Origin: Chondrosia reniformis
Taxonomy: Eukaryota > Porifera > Demospongiae > Chondrillida > Chondrillidae
Reading direction: 5' to 3'
Length of the DNA stretch: 64,000 nucleotides
NCBI GenBank assembly: GCA_947172415.1
Contig: OX359194.1
Coordinates: forward strand, 6,826,401-6,890,400
Part shown: positions 18,601 through 28,242 of the stretch, piece by piece
Layout: every line of letters begins with the position of its first letter
Position numbering within the stretch: the first letter of the stretch is position 1
Program-made: the position numbers and the translations under genes
The notes under the pieces: generated by a model
Database searches by the model: none
What the model was told of the DNA's origin: nothing
What the model saw: the letters and a program-made list of their open reading frames with translations, nothing else

Positions 18601-19475
18601 TCCACTAGTGCAGTCTGTTCATCTAGTCCACTAGTGCAGTCTGTTCATCTAGTCCACTAGTGCAGTCTGTTCATCTAGTCCACTAGTGCAGTCTGTTCAT
18701 CTAGTCCACTAGTGCAGTCTGTTCATCTAGTCCACTAGTGCAGTCTGTTCATCTAGTCCACTAGTGCAGTCTGTTCATCTAGTCCACTAGTGCAGTCTGT
18801 TCATCTAGTCCACTAGTGCAGTCTGTTCATCTAGTCCACTAGTGCAGTCTGTTCATCTAGTCCACTAGTGCAGTCTGTTCATCTAGTCCACTAGTGCAGT
18901 CTGTTCATCTAGTCCACTAGTGCAGTCTGTTCATCTAGTCCACTAGTGCAGTCTGTTCATCTAGTCCACTAGTGCAGTCTGTTCATCTAGTCCACTAGTA
19001 CAGTCTATTCATCTAGTCCACTAGTGCAGTCTGTTCATCTAGTCCACTAGTGCAGTCTGTTCATCTAGTCCACTACTAAAATGTTCATCATTGTGCATAT
19101 ATGGACTTCAGTCAGTACCTTTTTCTCTAATTTGGTTTATGTAGTTTGGAGCTTGGATTGGTTTCACCATAATGACACAGAGTATTCCTTGTGAGTGTGC
19201 TATTCCATTACCTTCTCCTCACCACTCTGTTATCAAATTCCTATATCTCTCTCATAAGCTACGCCCATCCATTTCTCCAAACCATATTCTTCTTTCCACT
19301 TAAATCCATCTCTCACTTCTCTCTCTCTATCTCCTCACTACCAGCTCTCCTTTTTGCTCTTGCTGGCTTTTACCAAATGGCGGTGTGGGCAATGGGCAAG
19401 CACAGAAACTACATTAAAGAATTTCCAAATTATCCTAAGAAACAGAGAAAGGCAATCATTCCTTTTCTTTTCTAA
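15601..19475 (+). CDS. TECR: Trans-2,3-enoyl-CoA reductase, copy 1 (13 exons, 313 aa)
   Basis: ER membrane enzyme that catalyses the last step of very-long-chain fatty acid elongation (trans-2-enoyl-CoA + NADPH to acyl-CoA). Exons: 15601-15606, 15668-15715, 15775-15826, 16707-16757, 16823-17060, 17130-17235, 17567-17583, 17671-17726, 17804-17847, 18024-18081, 18326-18414, 19145-19190, 19345-19475. All phases agree; the human enzyme is 308 aa. An N-terminal ubiquitin-like part ([16 protein letters not shown]) is followed by [67 protein letters not shown] and a C-terminal IIPFLF. The first exon (ATGAAG with a GTGATC donor) is the weakest part of the model. Confidence 0.9.
16060..16510. repeat. 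Two variable short tandem repeats in TECR intron 3
   Basis: 16066-16160 repeats CAATTCTCAATTA. 16275-16500 repeats a roughly 60-bp unit (CATCATGGTACTTTGTG GTACCATCACTCC) that contains GGTAC...GTACC dyads. Block 2 has fewer copies of both (28700-28760 and 28885-29030), so they are variable-number repeats. Confidence 0.75.
17871..17975. repeat. 105-bp foldback MITE in TECR intron (block 1)
   Basis: Terminal inverted repeats TACCGTATGGCGCCAAAG / CTTTGACCCCATATGGTA extend into the body (AGGAGCACAATTTTTGC / GCAAAAATTGTGCTCCT). Possible TA target duplication. Present at 30373-30477 in block 2, so it was inserted before the duplication. Confidence 0.75.
18534..19072. repeat. 26-bp satellite in TECR intron 11, block 1
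   Basis: About 21 near-identical copies of TCTGTTCATCTAGTCCACTA+GTGCAG between the YTYE and GAWIGF exons. Two copies are variant (GTACAG near 18592 and 19001). Confidence 0.95.
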
Positions 19476-20012
19476 CTAGAGTTATGATTTCTGATTGTCC
19501 TCCATCAATCAAGAGACAACTGATTGGTATTAATATATAGTGCTATATTAGCATGAATAATTGAAGTGATAATCAAGCCACAATCATTATCAAACATCAT
19601 AAAGAGGAGAAACATTGAAAGAAACAATTGTTGGTAATTGAAGGACAGCTGGTTATAGGGAATTTAAAGCGTAATTGTCATATTTACTAATCCAGTAAAA
19701 CAGACATAAGACTGTCATTTATTGTTATTAATTTGCCACATGCTCACCAGCACTAGGGCCAAACTGCCCTATGAGGCACAAAACAACAACAACAACAAAC
19801 ATATGTCCTAGTGATGATACGTAAACTAAATAGTCAATTCAGCAACAACAAAAATATATATATAGACAACTGTATTTTCATACAAAAAGATTGGTGCCTT
19901 ATAAGGAAATTAAGTCACCTATAAAACACACTCAAATAGTGTAGCTTGAAGAACTTTCCGTATATCAAAATCTTCCCAATTCTTGTGGTGTGGTTCATAT
20001 TTTAAAAGGCAA
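19476..20012. other. Intergenic region TECR to VHL-beta-like 1a, with TATA box
   Basis: No exon seen. Contains a decayed copy of the 9337 hairpin family near 19570, a CAA-rich tract (about 19784-19800) and a TATA-like CCTATAAAAC at 19919-19928, about 90 bp before the ATG at 20013. Confidence 0.5.
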
Positions 20013-20661
20013 ATGAAGAAGATAATTATTGTCTTTCTGGTGGTACTGCTTGCAGCTCACGGGAGATCGCACCCGTTTACTTGCGTGAAGTCCTCTTATG
20101 TATTTGCTCCTGGAGGTACTGATATAAGGTTTCTTAATAAAGGGGCAGTTCCACTTAATATTTACTGGATTAATAGCTCAGGGGGTACGGTCTTGTATAG
20201 TACTCTATCTACAGGACAAAGTTCCTGTCAAGCTTCCCTTGCAGGCCACCCGTGGCTTATTAAAACAGTGGATAACGAAGAAGTGGCCATCTATATTCCT
20301 CTTAGCAATAAGATCGTTTACATTGACATTCGTAAGTTTAATACATGCTATGTGTAAAAATGACTATTCTATAGCTACGTGTATACGTATATATTAATAG
20401 ATTAAAATTTAAAATATGTCATCACTATAGCCATATTTTACATGAAAATATTTACAAAGAAATACAGGAGTACGCAATACAGACAAGCGTATATATAAGA
20501 ATAGTGTATATGTGACTCTAAAGGCACAAAATTGTTTTACTGGTTCAGGGTAGATATGCAATTTACTATTATTTATGGTAAATATATGCATGGGACATTT
20601 CAATATAAATATATTCTGCTGAAATATAAAATTGATTTTCTTTTCTTTTACAACAGATTAA
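20013..20661 (+). CDS. Secreted VHL beta-domain-like protein 1a (two exons)
   Basis: Small secreted protein of about 107 aa. Start chosen at 20013 because MKKIIIVFLVVLLAAHGRS is a clean signal peptide; the longer upstream frame would bury it. The mature part resembles the beta sandwich of the von Hippel-Lindau tumour suppressor: RFLNKGAVPLNIYW, a short turn, VLYSTLSTGQ, HPWLIKT, then EVAIYIPL. Two Cys (FTC and SSCQ) could form a disulfide. Exon 1 ends at a GACATTC|GTAAGT donor (20331). Exon 2 starts at CAACAG|ATTAA (20657) and supplies only His plus the stop. AATAAA follows at 20718. If unspliced, the ORF would end at 20357 instead. The VHL assignment is by pattern and not proven. Confidence 0.65.
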
Positions 20662-20717
20662 TAATGACAATTTCAGCCCTACATGGCCAGTCAGCTAATT
20701 AATTCAGAACTATTAAC

Positions 20718-20723
20718 AATAAA
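20718..20723 (+). terminator. Poly(A) signal of VHL-beta-like 1a
   Basis: AATAAA 57 nt after the exon-2 stop; conserved at 33256-33261 in block 2. Supports the two-exon model over the unspliced ORF. Confidence 0.5.
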
Positions 20724-21310
20724 TCAATTAAGTTTCTTATACTCTTATATTGTTATATGACTGCTATAGTATACGTATATATACATATATTACGTATATT
20801 AGTACTGTAACCACAAATATGTATATATTTGCATGGGTCTTTAAGTATATACATATTGCATGAAGCTATATATGTACTTTACTTGCCAGTATAGCAAAGA
20901 GATCAATGTATATGGTGTAAGTAATAGGAAAATATATATTCATTCATAAGGAGATTGCAATTGACTGTAGTAATTTATAAAGTGAGATGATTGCTGCACT
21001 CTTGTTGAGGGTTTAATTTTTATATAAAGTGGCAGGTTTTACACAATATATATGACAATATAGATGCATATTATACAGTTATTGTGCATATATATATACA
21101 CAAACTGCATTTTCATGTAAAATATATATAGTATACACATTCTAATCACATGAATTTAGGGCATCAGAGGTGTCTGACCCTTTATATAAGGAAAAAAGTT
21201 TACCCATATATTAGTAATTGTATGAAACCTGAGTTCAATTTAACGTTCTCCGCAAAATCTTCGAATTCGCGATTTCTTGTGGGGTGATTCATTTACAATT
21301 GTCAAGGCAA
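20724..21310. other. AT-rich spacer with TATA box of VHL-beta-like 1b
   Basis: Dominated by TATA/TACG dinucleotide-rich sequence with no exon. TTTATATAAGG at 21181-21191 lies 120 bp before the ATG at 21311 and is conserved at about 33673 in block 2. Confidence 0.45.
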
Positions 21311-22138
21311 ATGAAGAAGATAATTATTGTCTTTCTGGTGGTATTGCTGGCAGCTAATGGGAGATCAGCAAACCCGTTTACTTGCCTGAGGTCCTACGAC
21401 CCACTTGTCCCCGAAGGTGGAGACACACAAATAAGGTTTATTAATAAAGGAGCAACTCCGCTTAATTTGTACTGGATCAATGACTTAGGGGATACGGTCT
21501 TGTATAGCACTCTATCTACAGGGCAACGTTACTGTCAACCTTCCAGTACAACCCACCCATGGCTTTTTAAAACATTGGATAACGAAGACGTGGCCATCTA
21601 TATTCCTCTTAACAATAAGGTCGCTTATGTTGAAATTCGTAAGTGTGAATGCAAGCATGGGTTAATTTGAGAAACATAACCCTTTGCGCGCGGGCTATAT
21701 GCAGCTAGGATCGGTGAAAGTATGTGTATGTAGACCACCTTCCAGTATTACATGCAGATCAGAGAAGTATATAAAGTATAAACTATATGATTCCCGATTA
21801 TCATTTCTGTAGTATATAGAATTAATCATATTACTATAGGATTGTCCCTTTCATGAGATACATAGGCTATATGCATACATGCATCTCCGTCCAGTGAATC
21901 CTTACTCCTGACCATTAAAATTCATAATATTATTTAAAGTCTGTTGATATAGAAATGAACTTTGAGTTATTCCAACATATATGTTATTATTATTGTTATG
22001 TACATAGCATGCACATGCACATCCCATCCTATATAATCTGACACTAAATGTCCCACAACATGCTATGTATCTAGTGACATGCAATTTTATGTCATTTTAA
22101 CCATATTAATTGATTTCTTTTCTTTCAAAATAGATTAA
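21311..22138 (+). CDS. Secreted VHL beta-domain-like protein 1b (two exons)
   Basis: Paralogue of 1a with the same signal peptide start (MKKIIIVFLVVLLAANGRS) and an insertion after the first Cys (LVPEGGDTQ). Conserved core: IRFINKGATPLNLYW, VLYSTLSTGQRYCQ, HPWLFKT, VAIYIPL. Exon 1 is 21311-21638 with donor AATTC|GTAAGT. Exon 2 starts after AAAATAG at 22134 and again adds only His-stop. About 110 aa. The adjacent 1a and 1b genes look like an older local duplication, repeated again in block 2. Confidence 0.65.
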
Positions 22139-22556
22139 AGTTGCACTATTAACCACACAGACCATTGCAGTCCTGGCCAATCATGCAGCTATTTAATTCA
22201 GAACTATTAAACAATCTTATACTCTTATTATATATAATTTGTTAGACCTGTTAAGTTTCTTAATTACATGCATGCATGAGTGTACATACGTATTATCCAT
22301 AATAATTACAGGAAATAACTATGCATGTGCATGGTTTCGTTGTCCACTCTATTCTTATATAGGACACACACACATATATATATGTATTGTCAAATATAAA
22401 TGATCTTATGAGTATGAATGTCAGCATAATATACTGATTTAATTTGGTGAAGTGATAGATTGCAATTGTATAAGGACTAAAATGTGCGTATGCCTTCAAT
22501 TAGGTGTCCTCTGTATATATTATAGTTATATACCAATCATGCATCATATATATATA
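22139..22556. other. Non-coding spacer downstream of VHL-beta-like 1b
   Basis: No ORF with coding character. Alignable to 34497-34870 in block 2 and ends at the transposon insertion point. Confidence 0.5.
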
Positions 22557-23806
22557 CAGTGCAAGTTACAATATACTAAGGTAATCTAATATAATATAAA
22601 TAAATAAATAAATAAATAATATAATATAATTAATTAATTCATATGGCTCCAAGAAAGAACCTAAAAACAAAATGGGCATATCATCATAAAGTTTAGGGTA
22701 TAAAACTCATTTTAAATTAAGGGATTTTTGATTTAGGCCTCCGTTTGTTAGAAAACAGAGGACAAAGTCTGCATATAAAAGGCCATAGGACTATAGAAAA
22801 CATATGGGAAATTTATATTGAAACAATGTGTTATATTAATAAAAATTATCAATTTGTCATATAACTGTGAAATCAACATATATCATGGTACATGTGTATA
22901 AGAAATGTCTGGCGAAGTTTTGCTTAATTAAATGAGCAAAATAATCAAGATATAATGAAGAATTCAAAGTTACGATTGCGCAAGCTGGTGATGTATTGTG
23001 ATGTTCTTCTATTGCGTCACCAACACCTTCGTATGTCGCTCGGTACACACATTTTGAGAATCTTGTGACGTTGCGAAAACGTCACCGCCTCGTTGCTAAA
23101 GAAGATCATCCTTTCGAGAACGGCTATGACAAGTCGACGCCCTCCTACGAGAAGGAGCTACCGAATAAGAGAGTTGTAGCGAAGGTTAGATAAAGCGTAT
23201 TTGTATACGTTCATGCTAAGTTTAAGCCAAAAGTGTTTTGTAACTTGTACACAAGGGACATACATACGTATATAAAGGCCTTGGCCTTTTTTGTCCTTGT
23301 GTACAAGTTACAAAATGGTTTCTAACCCTGTTGATTATGTGAATGCATGCAACCAACCGTCGGTGTTCTTAGCTCCCTCACAAGGCAAATCAAATCTGCT
23401 GTGGTTATTAGCTGAGACCCCTTTAATACTGGAACCTTTGTTGATATATGGCATGCAGATGCATCATCTTCAGTCTATACTAAGGTGTGAAAAGGTAATT
23501 GGTAGGCCATGTGTTCTACCTTGCAATTGGATGATCTGTATCAACTACGTATATACTACTCTCTATGCAGTAGTTGAGGATTTCAAAGCCTGCAACAGTA
23601 CTAGTGTGACTAAAGTCTTGTACTGTTTAAAATACTGATTATCCTATGGGTCACTTGGATCTCTTTAAATTTGTAACTTGCACTGCATGTGTAGCTAGTA
23701 CTTGATTGTAATTTTAATATTGTACAGTCATTTGGCCCTCTTAAATTTGTAACTTGTACTGTGTAGTACTTGATTCTAATTTTAATATTGCCAGTAACTT
23801 TCACTG
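22557..23806. mobile_element. 1.25-kb non-autonomous DNA transposon, block 1 only
   Basis: Interrupts sequence that is contiguous in block 2 (34870-34880). It begins CAGTGCAAGTTAC and ends GTAACTTTCACTG, an imperfect 13-bp terminal inverted repeat inside a TATATA flank. CAGTG ends next to TA resemble Tc1/mariner elements. The right terminus is tripled: GTAACTTGCACTG at 23673-23685 (an exact complement of the left end) and GTAACTTGTACTG near 23751. An inner palindrome (23236-23259 / 23293-23315, TTGTAACTTGTACACAAG) is present. No transposase seen. Confidence 0.7.
23002..23193 (+). other. Exon-like open stretch inside the transposon
   Basis: GC-rich, stop-free frame of 63 codons with no ATG, reading through PSYVARYTHFENLV and KRHRLVAKEDHPFENG to a TAA. 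Base composition differs sharply from the AT-rich surroundings. Could be a captured exon or promoter fragment. Not recognised. Confidence 0.3.
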
Positions 23807-25008
23807 TGTAATATATATATATATATCAGGTATGTCATACATTGCAATTGGTTTTAGAAATTAGTGCAAAACTGATTTTGCATGAGACATTGTGCATGGT
23901 AACATATCCCCTTGACAGTGCATATACTTTCTTAATATATATATTAATCTTTTCAACCAGCATGCAAGCCATACAGCATGCAGGCATCATGCTCGATGGC
24001 TTGAGAGGTTAAAGGAAACACGTTGGAAGGAAAACCGACATACAATAGTGCCTGGCATAAGTTTAAAATGCATTTTCAATTAATAATGAAAGCTAGTTAC
24101 GCTATAGGTATAAGCTTGCAACATATTAATCGGATAATCGTGCGTATATCCAGAATATACCCCACCATTAACCATGCAGTCCATTGCCATGGAAATGGGG
24201 TATTAAATGCATGTATGAAACTCCAGGGCCATGAGGACATTCAAAATTGAAGATTTTCATTTAAGCTAATTATTATAATTCCAGCTCCTCTGCTACCTGC
24301 TGGTAAATTACTCTCCTCTCAAACTAACTTATATTATTCAATCAAATCAGTTTTTTAACTTCTCAAATTTTCAAGCACATAATTTATGATGCATATACAG
24401 CATAATTTGATTGCGAGCCAGGTGTGTGAGTACGCGTACAGGATCTCCGACAGATTAAATTAAGGGCTAGGGGGAACTGCTGGGCTGGTCATTTTGTGTT
24501 GATAATCAATTGATTTCTACATGCTGTGCTATATACATGGGGCAAAGGCTGTAGTGTACTATGCACATGATGCACTTTAATAAATTATATGTATTATGTG
24601 TATCAATCCATCATATAGTCCCAAGCATCAGCTGCACATGTACATGCATGTAAACTAGAGCTCCATAACACATAATGTCTATATTGTATCTATTATCTAT
24701 TGTATTTATTAGAATCATTATATATTAGGTATATGTTATGGTGCCTGCATGCATGTCTATATATAACAATAGAGATACATGTATTATTATTATAATATTA
24801 CATATACGCATGAATTAGCAGATAGATATTAAGCGAAAATGCGAACTATATATAGAACTGAATGATATCTGCATGTTAGCTAATTATAATTGTAGCGAAC
24901 ACTCATTATAAGCACATGTGCGCGTACACGAGCTCTCCATTTTATCGCTATAAAAGAAACGCGCGAACTGACTATGCATGCAGTGCTGTACCGAAATCCT
25001 AAACAGAA
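23807..25008. promoter_or_regulatory. Upstream region of carbonic anhydrase 1 with TATA box
   Basis: No exon. The block is conserved in block 2 (34880-36050), including a CATGCA-rich stretch. CTATAAAAG at 24948-24956 lies about 53 bp before the ATG at 25009 and is identical in block 2 (35999-36007), so a TATA promoter with a very short leader is likely. Confidence 0.55.
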
Positions 25009-25854
25009 ATGTTCATTTCAAAATTGGCTGTGGTTATAGTTCTATATATATGGAAAGGTACTTATATAGAAGGCAATGGTTGGACGTACGGCGACCAGGA
25101 GGCCTGGAAAACTGATCCTATGTATACTTGCGCAGGGGATAGACAATCGCCAATTGCTATCCTTGATTGCGTTGGAAATGTCCAAGAAGGCGAGTCTTTG
25201 GTGAAGATTGAACTTGATCGTAGTCAAATAGAAGTGCCCATAAGTGGAACTATAAAGAATGATGGACATACAGTCGAGTTTACGCCGGATCAACAAGATA
25301 TCGTATGGAGGAACCATCGAGGAACTTACGCCATTCAGCGGTTTCACTTTCACTGGGGCAGAGACAATTACGAAGGATCCGAGCACACAGTAGATCGTAG
25401 AAAGTACCCAATGGAAATTCACTTTGTAAGCGCGAAGCAAGAACTTCCTGTTCATTCAACTATCACCGAAGGAGATGCATACAGTGTACTAGGCGTGATG
25501 TGCGAAGCAGACAGTTTAATCTCAGGAGGCGTATGGGATGAATTACGTATTCCAGGAACCTACCGTGATACTTTCACTTTCACACTGACGGGTGGATATG
25601 CGGAACTTATACCATCTAACTTAGACTACTATCACTATGAAGGATCTCTGACTACTCCTCCCTGCAGTGAAGTAGTGCAATGGTTTGTGGTACAGACACC
25701 TATAAGGTGTCCAAAAAGTTTCGTGGAAAGCCTTCGACTTGTAGACGATAGCCACGGACATAATATTGAGTTTAATTTCCGCGATATTCAACCTATTGGA
25801 TCACGCACTGTGGCTGCGTATACAGATGAGAAGAGAGTTAATAGTAGAGTTTAA
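25009..25854 (+). CDS. Secreted alpha-carbonic anhydrase, copy 1 (single exon, 281 aa)
   Basis: Zn enzyme that interconverts CO2 and bicarbonate. Hydrophobic N-terminus (MFISKLAVVIVLYIW) is a signal peptide. Zn ligands are visible as FHFHWG (His94 and His96 equivalents) and MEIHFV (His119). The proton-shuttle His is in NDGHTVEF, and the substrate Thr199 in SLTTPPCSE. Cys in YTCAGDRQSP and PPCSE match the disulfide of extracellular alpha-CAs. There is no GPI-like hydrophobic tail, so it is probably soluble and secreted. Single exon while neighbours are split. Copy 2 has about 95% identity by eye. Confidence 0.92.
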   Translation: MFISKLAVVIVLYIWKGTYIEGNGWTYGDQEAWKTDPMYTCAGDRQSPIAILDCVGNVQEGESLVKIELDRSQIEVPISGTIKNDGHTVEFTPDQQDIVWRNHRGTYAIQRFHFHWGRDNYEGSEHTVDRRKYPMEIHFVSAKQELPVHSTITEGDAYSVLGVMCEADSLISGGVWDELRIPGTYRDTFTFTLTGGYAELIPSNLDYYHYEGSLTTPPCSEVVQWFVVQTPIRCPKSFVESLRLVDDSHGHNIEFNFRDIQPIGSRTVAAYTDEKRVNSRV

Positions 25855-26371
25855 AGGCCTATTAGTGTCAATGCATGCAGACTAGCTGTACTTGTGCAGT
25901 TGCTACATATATAACATTCTTTACTTATAGTCTATAGAACTGCATCATGCACCTTATAGGCCATGCATGCAAATAAGCAGGAGTATATTAATCTAATTTA
26001 TAGTTAACTCTTAATTTCAAGCTCTTGATAATGGTACAATTATATAATTGTGCATGACAGCTATATATATATGTATAGCTAGCGCTGCATGAGTTTATAA
26101 TATGTGACACATGCATGTGTATGCACTAGGCCAAGCTGGACCCATGAGTCACTATAGTCTATAGGAGTCACAGGAGTTATATATGAATTGAGCTCTTCTT
26201 GCTACTTCCTTCATGCACTTTGATCTTTGTCTTTAGTCCTTTGTATATTCAAACTCCTCCTATCTTAAAATGTACATGTATATATATAAGGAATTCTAAC
26301 CCAGTACATAAAGGCATATACACATGATAAGTAGCAGGTCTGATGAGGATACAGGTGTGCCATGCATATAT
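25855..26371. other. 3' flank of carbonic anhydrase 1
   Basis: AT-rich, no coding exon. Alignable to 36897-37459 in block 2 with small indels (block 2 carries an extra TAATAT-rich stretch near 37130-37190). Confidence 0.5.
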
Positions 26372-26770
26372 ATACAAGTAAATAAAAACATTTAAAAAAT
26401 GAAATGAGAAGTAAGGATGGCAGTCCCTGCAACAGTACCTATCACATCTAGAAAAAGCAGTGAAACAAGACAATGATACACAAATGGAATATATACTGCC
26501 TCAAATTTCAGTGACTTAACAATACACATCACTTCCATGTTTGGGCGCACCATGATGGCTGAAGTAGGGATAGTGCGCCCAAACATGGAAGTGATGTGTA
26601 TTGTAAGTCACTGAAATTTGAGGCAGTATATATTCCATTTGTGTATTGTTAGCCTTATTATATGATCATTGTCTTGTTTCACTGCTTTTTCTAGATGTGA
26701 TAGGTACTGTTGCAGGGACTGCCATCCCTACTTCTCATTTCATTTTTTAAATGTTTTTATTTACTTGTAT
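26372..26770. mobile_element. 399-bp near-perfect palindrome (foldback element)
   Basis: Arms run from 26372 (ATACAAGTAAATAAAAACA) to 26550 and from 26573 to 26770, with a 22-bp loop. Arms are almost perfect complements, except that the right arm has about 18 bp (AGCCTTATTATATGATC region) missing from the left. It sits exactly where block 1 homology ends, and is absent from block 2. Confidence 0.85.
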
Positions 26771-27147
26771 TCCTTCTTTTTTGTAATGTTATATACTTAT
26801 TAAAATTAGTTTTGTAAAGTTTTTGGCGATAACTCGAAATATAACGTCGTAGTCGAAGGCAATCAGGAGATGACCAAGAACTCCTAATTAGAAAATGGCG
26901 ACAAAAAGGTTCCAATTTTCCTACGCGCCATAGAAAACCGTCTTTGCACAAATCGTTTGAAGACAGAAAGGTGCCTATTCCCTAGTTGCTAAAACGTTTA
27001 GACGATATGCCCCTAAAATGTAATTATCTACAAGTGCGCTTATGCACTAACGTGAAATAAAAGGAAGAAGAAGAAGAAGAAAATGAGGAAAACCGGAAGT
27101 AGGCCTGAAACCGTTTTACAAACTTGGAGCCTTTATGCGCACAATAC
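26771..27147. other. Unique spacer between duplication blocks
   Basis: No exon recognised; includes a GAA-rich tract at 27061-27082. Ends at the second copy of SYK intron 2 with shared ACTTAC...AGATAAGC sequence at the junction. Confidence 0.5.
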
Positions 27148-27371
27148 TTACAAGATAAGCAATATCATGGAGCTACGTATGTAAATACTTTTAGTTTTGG
27201 TTGTAGCTATTAGATTATTTGCCATCTTCAATTTTCAGTTATCCCAACTTATCAGGTGTACCTAATAGCAGTTTCTCAGTAAGCATATCCATTACTGATT
27301 AGACCAGTCCATTAGGACAATTTAAGAAATGATGACATATTGACGCTCTTGTCATATAGCAATAGTCTTAC

Positions 27372-28132
27372 CTCATAGCCAAGTTGTATAGCGGCATCTT
27401 TCATGGCTTTCTGCATTTCATCGTGACTAATAAACCTGTAACCAGTAGGGTGAACACCTGGCCGCCTGTTACACGGTTTCAACAACATTGTTAATAGTCC
27501 TTCGCATCTAGTACGATGAAACTCAACCAACTCAATAGGACCATCAAATCTCTTTCCATCTTCAATGGCTACTTTATCTTTGTGGCGACTAATCTACGGA
27601 TTGGAGTCATAGCATGCGGAAGCCATCACAATCACGTTCATTTTATAACAAAAAAGGCTTCACACAACACAAAATGAGGAAGACCCGAATGATTTACTAA
27701 TTAGCTAATCATTCGAGCAAGCACAAACTCTGTTACACGACTTCAGCTATCTCACAACTAAATACTTTATATAACGTGTATTCGCATACTTTATTGGAAA
27801 TGTCTTACAAAAAGAGACACGCGATCAGACAATATCAGTAATTAGGTAATTTGTATTTTAATGTGTTACATGTCTGGCACTCCACTTAGTTTATAGACGT
27901 AATAAACTGAACATTACGACAACTCTCAGACTGTGCGCAGTCGTAATTGTAAACCAACCTGATAGTGGTACGGTTTGCCCTTGTGACAAACGGACAACGC
28001 GTATTCACCAGTCATGGATAGGCTGTCACGCAAAAGAAAGAGACCATCTACGTAGCCTTCAATCTCCAGAAGCGCTTCAGCTTCTTGGCGAGATACCCTC
28101 CCGTGATACCAAGGTTGCTGGTACGGATCCAT
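27372..28132 (-). pseudogene. SYK 5' fragment: exons 1-2 only (solo N-SH2)
   Basis: Exons 28132-27959 and 27593-27372 are protein-identical to SYK exons 1-2 and keep start codon, splice sites and promoter. The duplication breaks in intron 2, so the C-SH2 and kinase exons are absent. Read through the intron-2 donor, the frame ends after about 19 extra residues (VRLLLYDKS...), giving an intact single SH2 domain of about 150 aa. It is either a dead fragment or an expressed solo SH2 protein. Confidence 0.8.
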
Positions 28133-28242
28133 GTTACGATTGAGCAGACATTGTAAGGCGTGGTCCGAGTTGATTTATTAGAAGGTCTTACCCCGCTTTA
28201 AGAGGAGGCGTGGCGTGTAGCAACGTGCGGCAAGTCATTGCG
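28133..28242. promoter_or_regulatory. Duplicated SYK/TECR bidirectional promoter
   Basis: Copy of 15492-15600 with one extra T, between the solo SH2 fragment and TECR copy 2. Confidence 0.45.

Noticed and set aside
18534..19072. CRISPR-like array
   Set aside because: Repeats are contiguous with no unique spacers and lie in an intron; it is a satellite.
19983..20012. Upstream start of VHL-like 1a (MWCGSYFKRQ...)
   Set aside because: Not conserved in the other three paralogues; the inner Met gives a proper signal peptide.
24023..24250. 75-codon ORF upstream of carbonic anhydrase (related ORF at 34927-35274)
   Set aside because: Frame differs between the two blocks and the start moves; treated as conserved non-coding upstream sequence.
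25042..25455. 137-codon antisense ORF in carbonic anhydrase (also 36084-36359)
   Set aside because: Shadow of a well-supported gene on the other strand.
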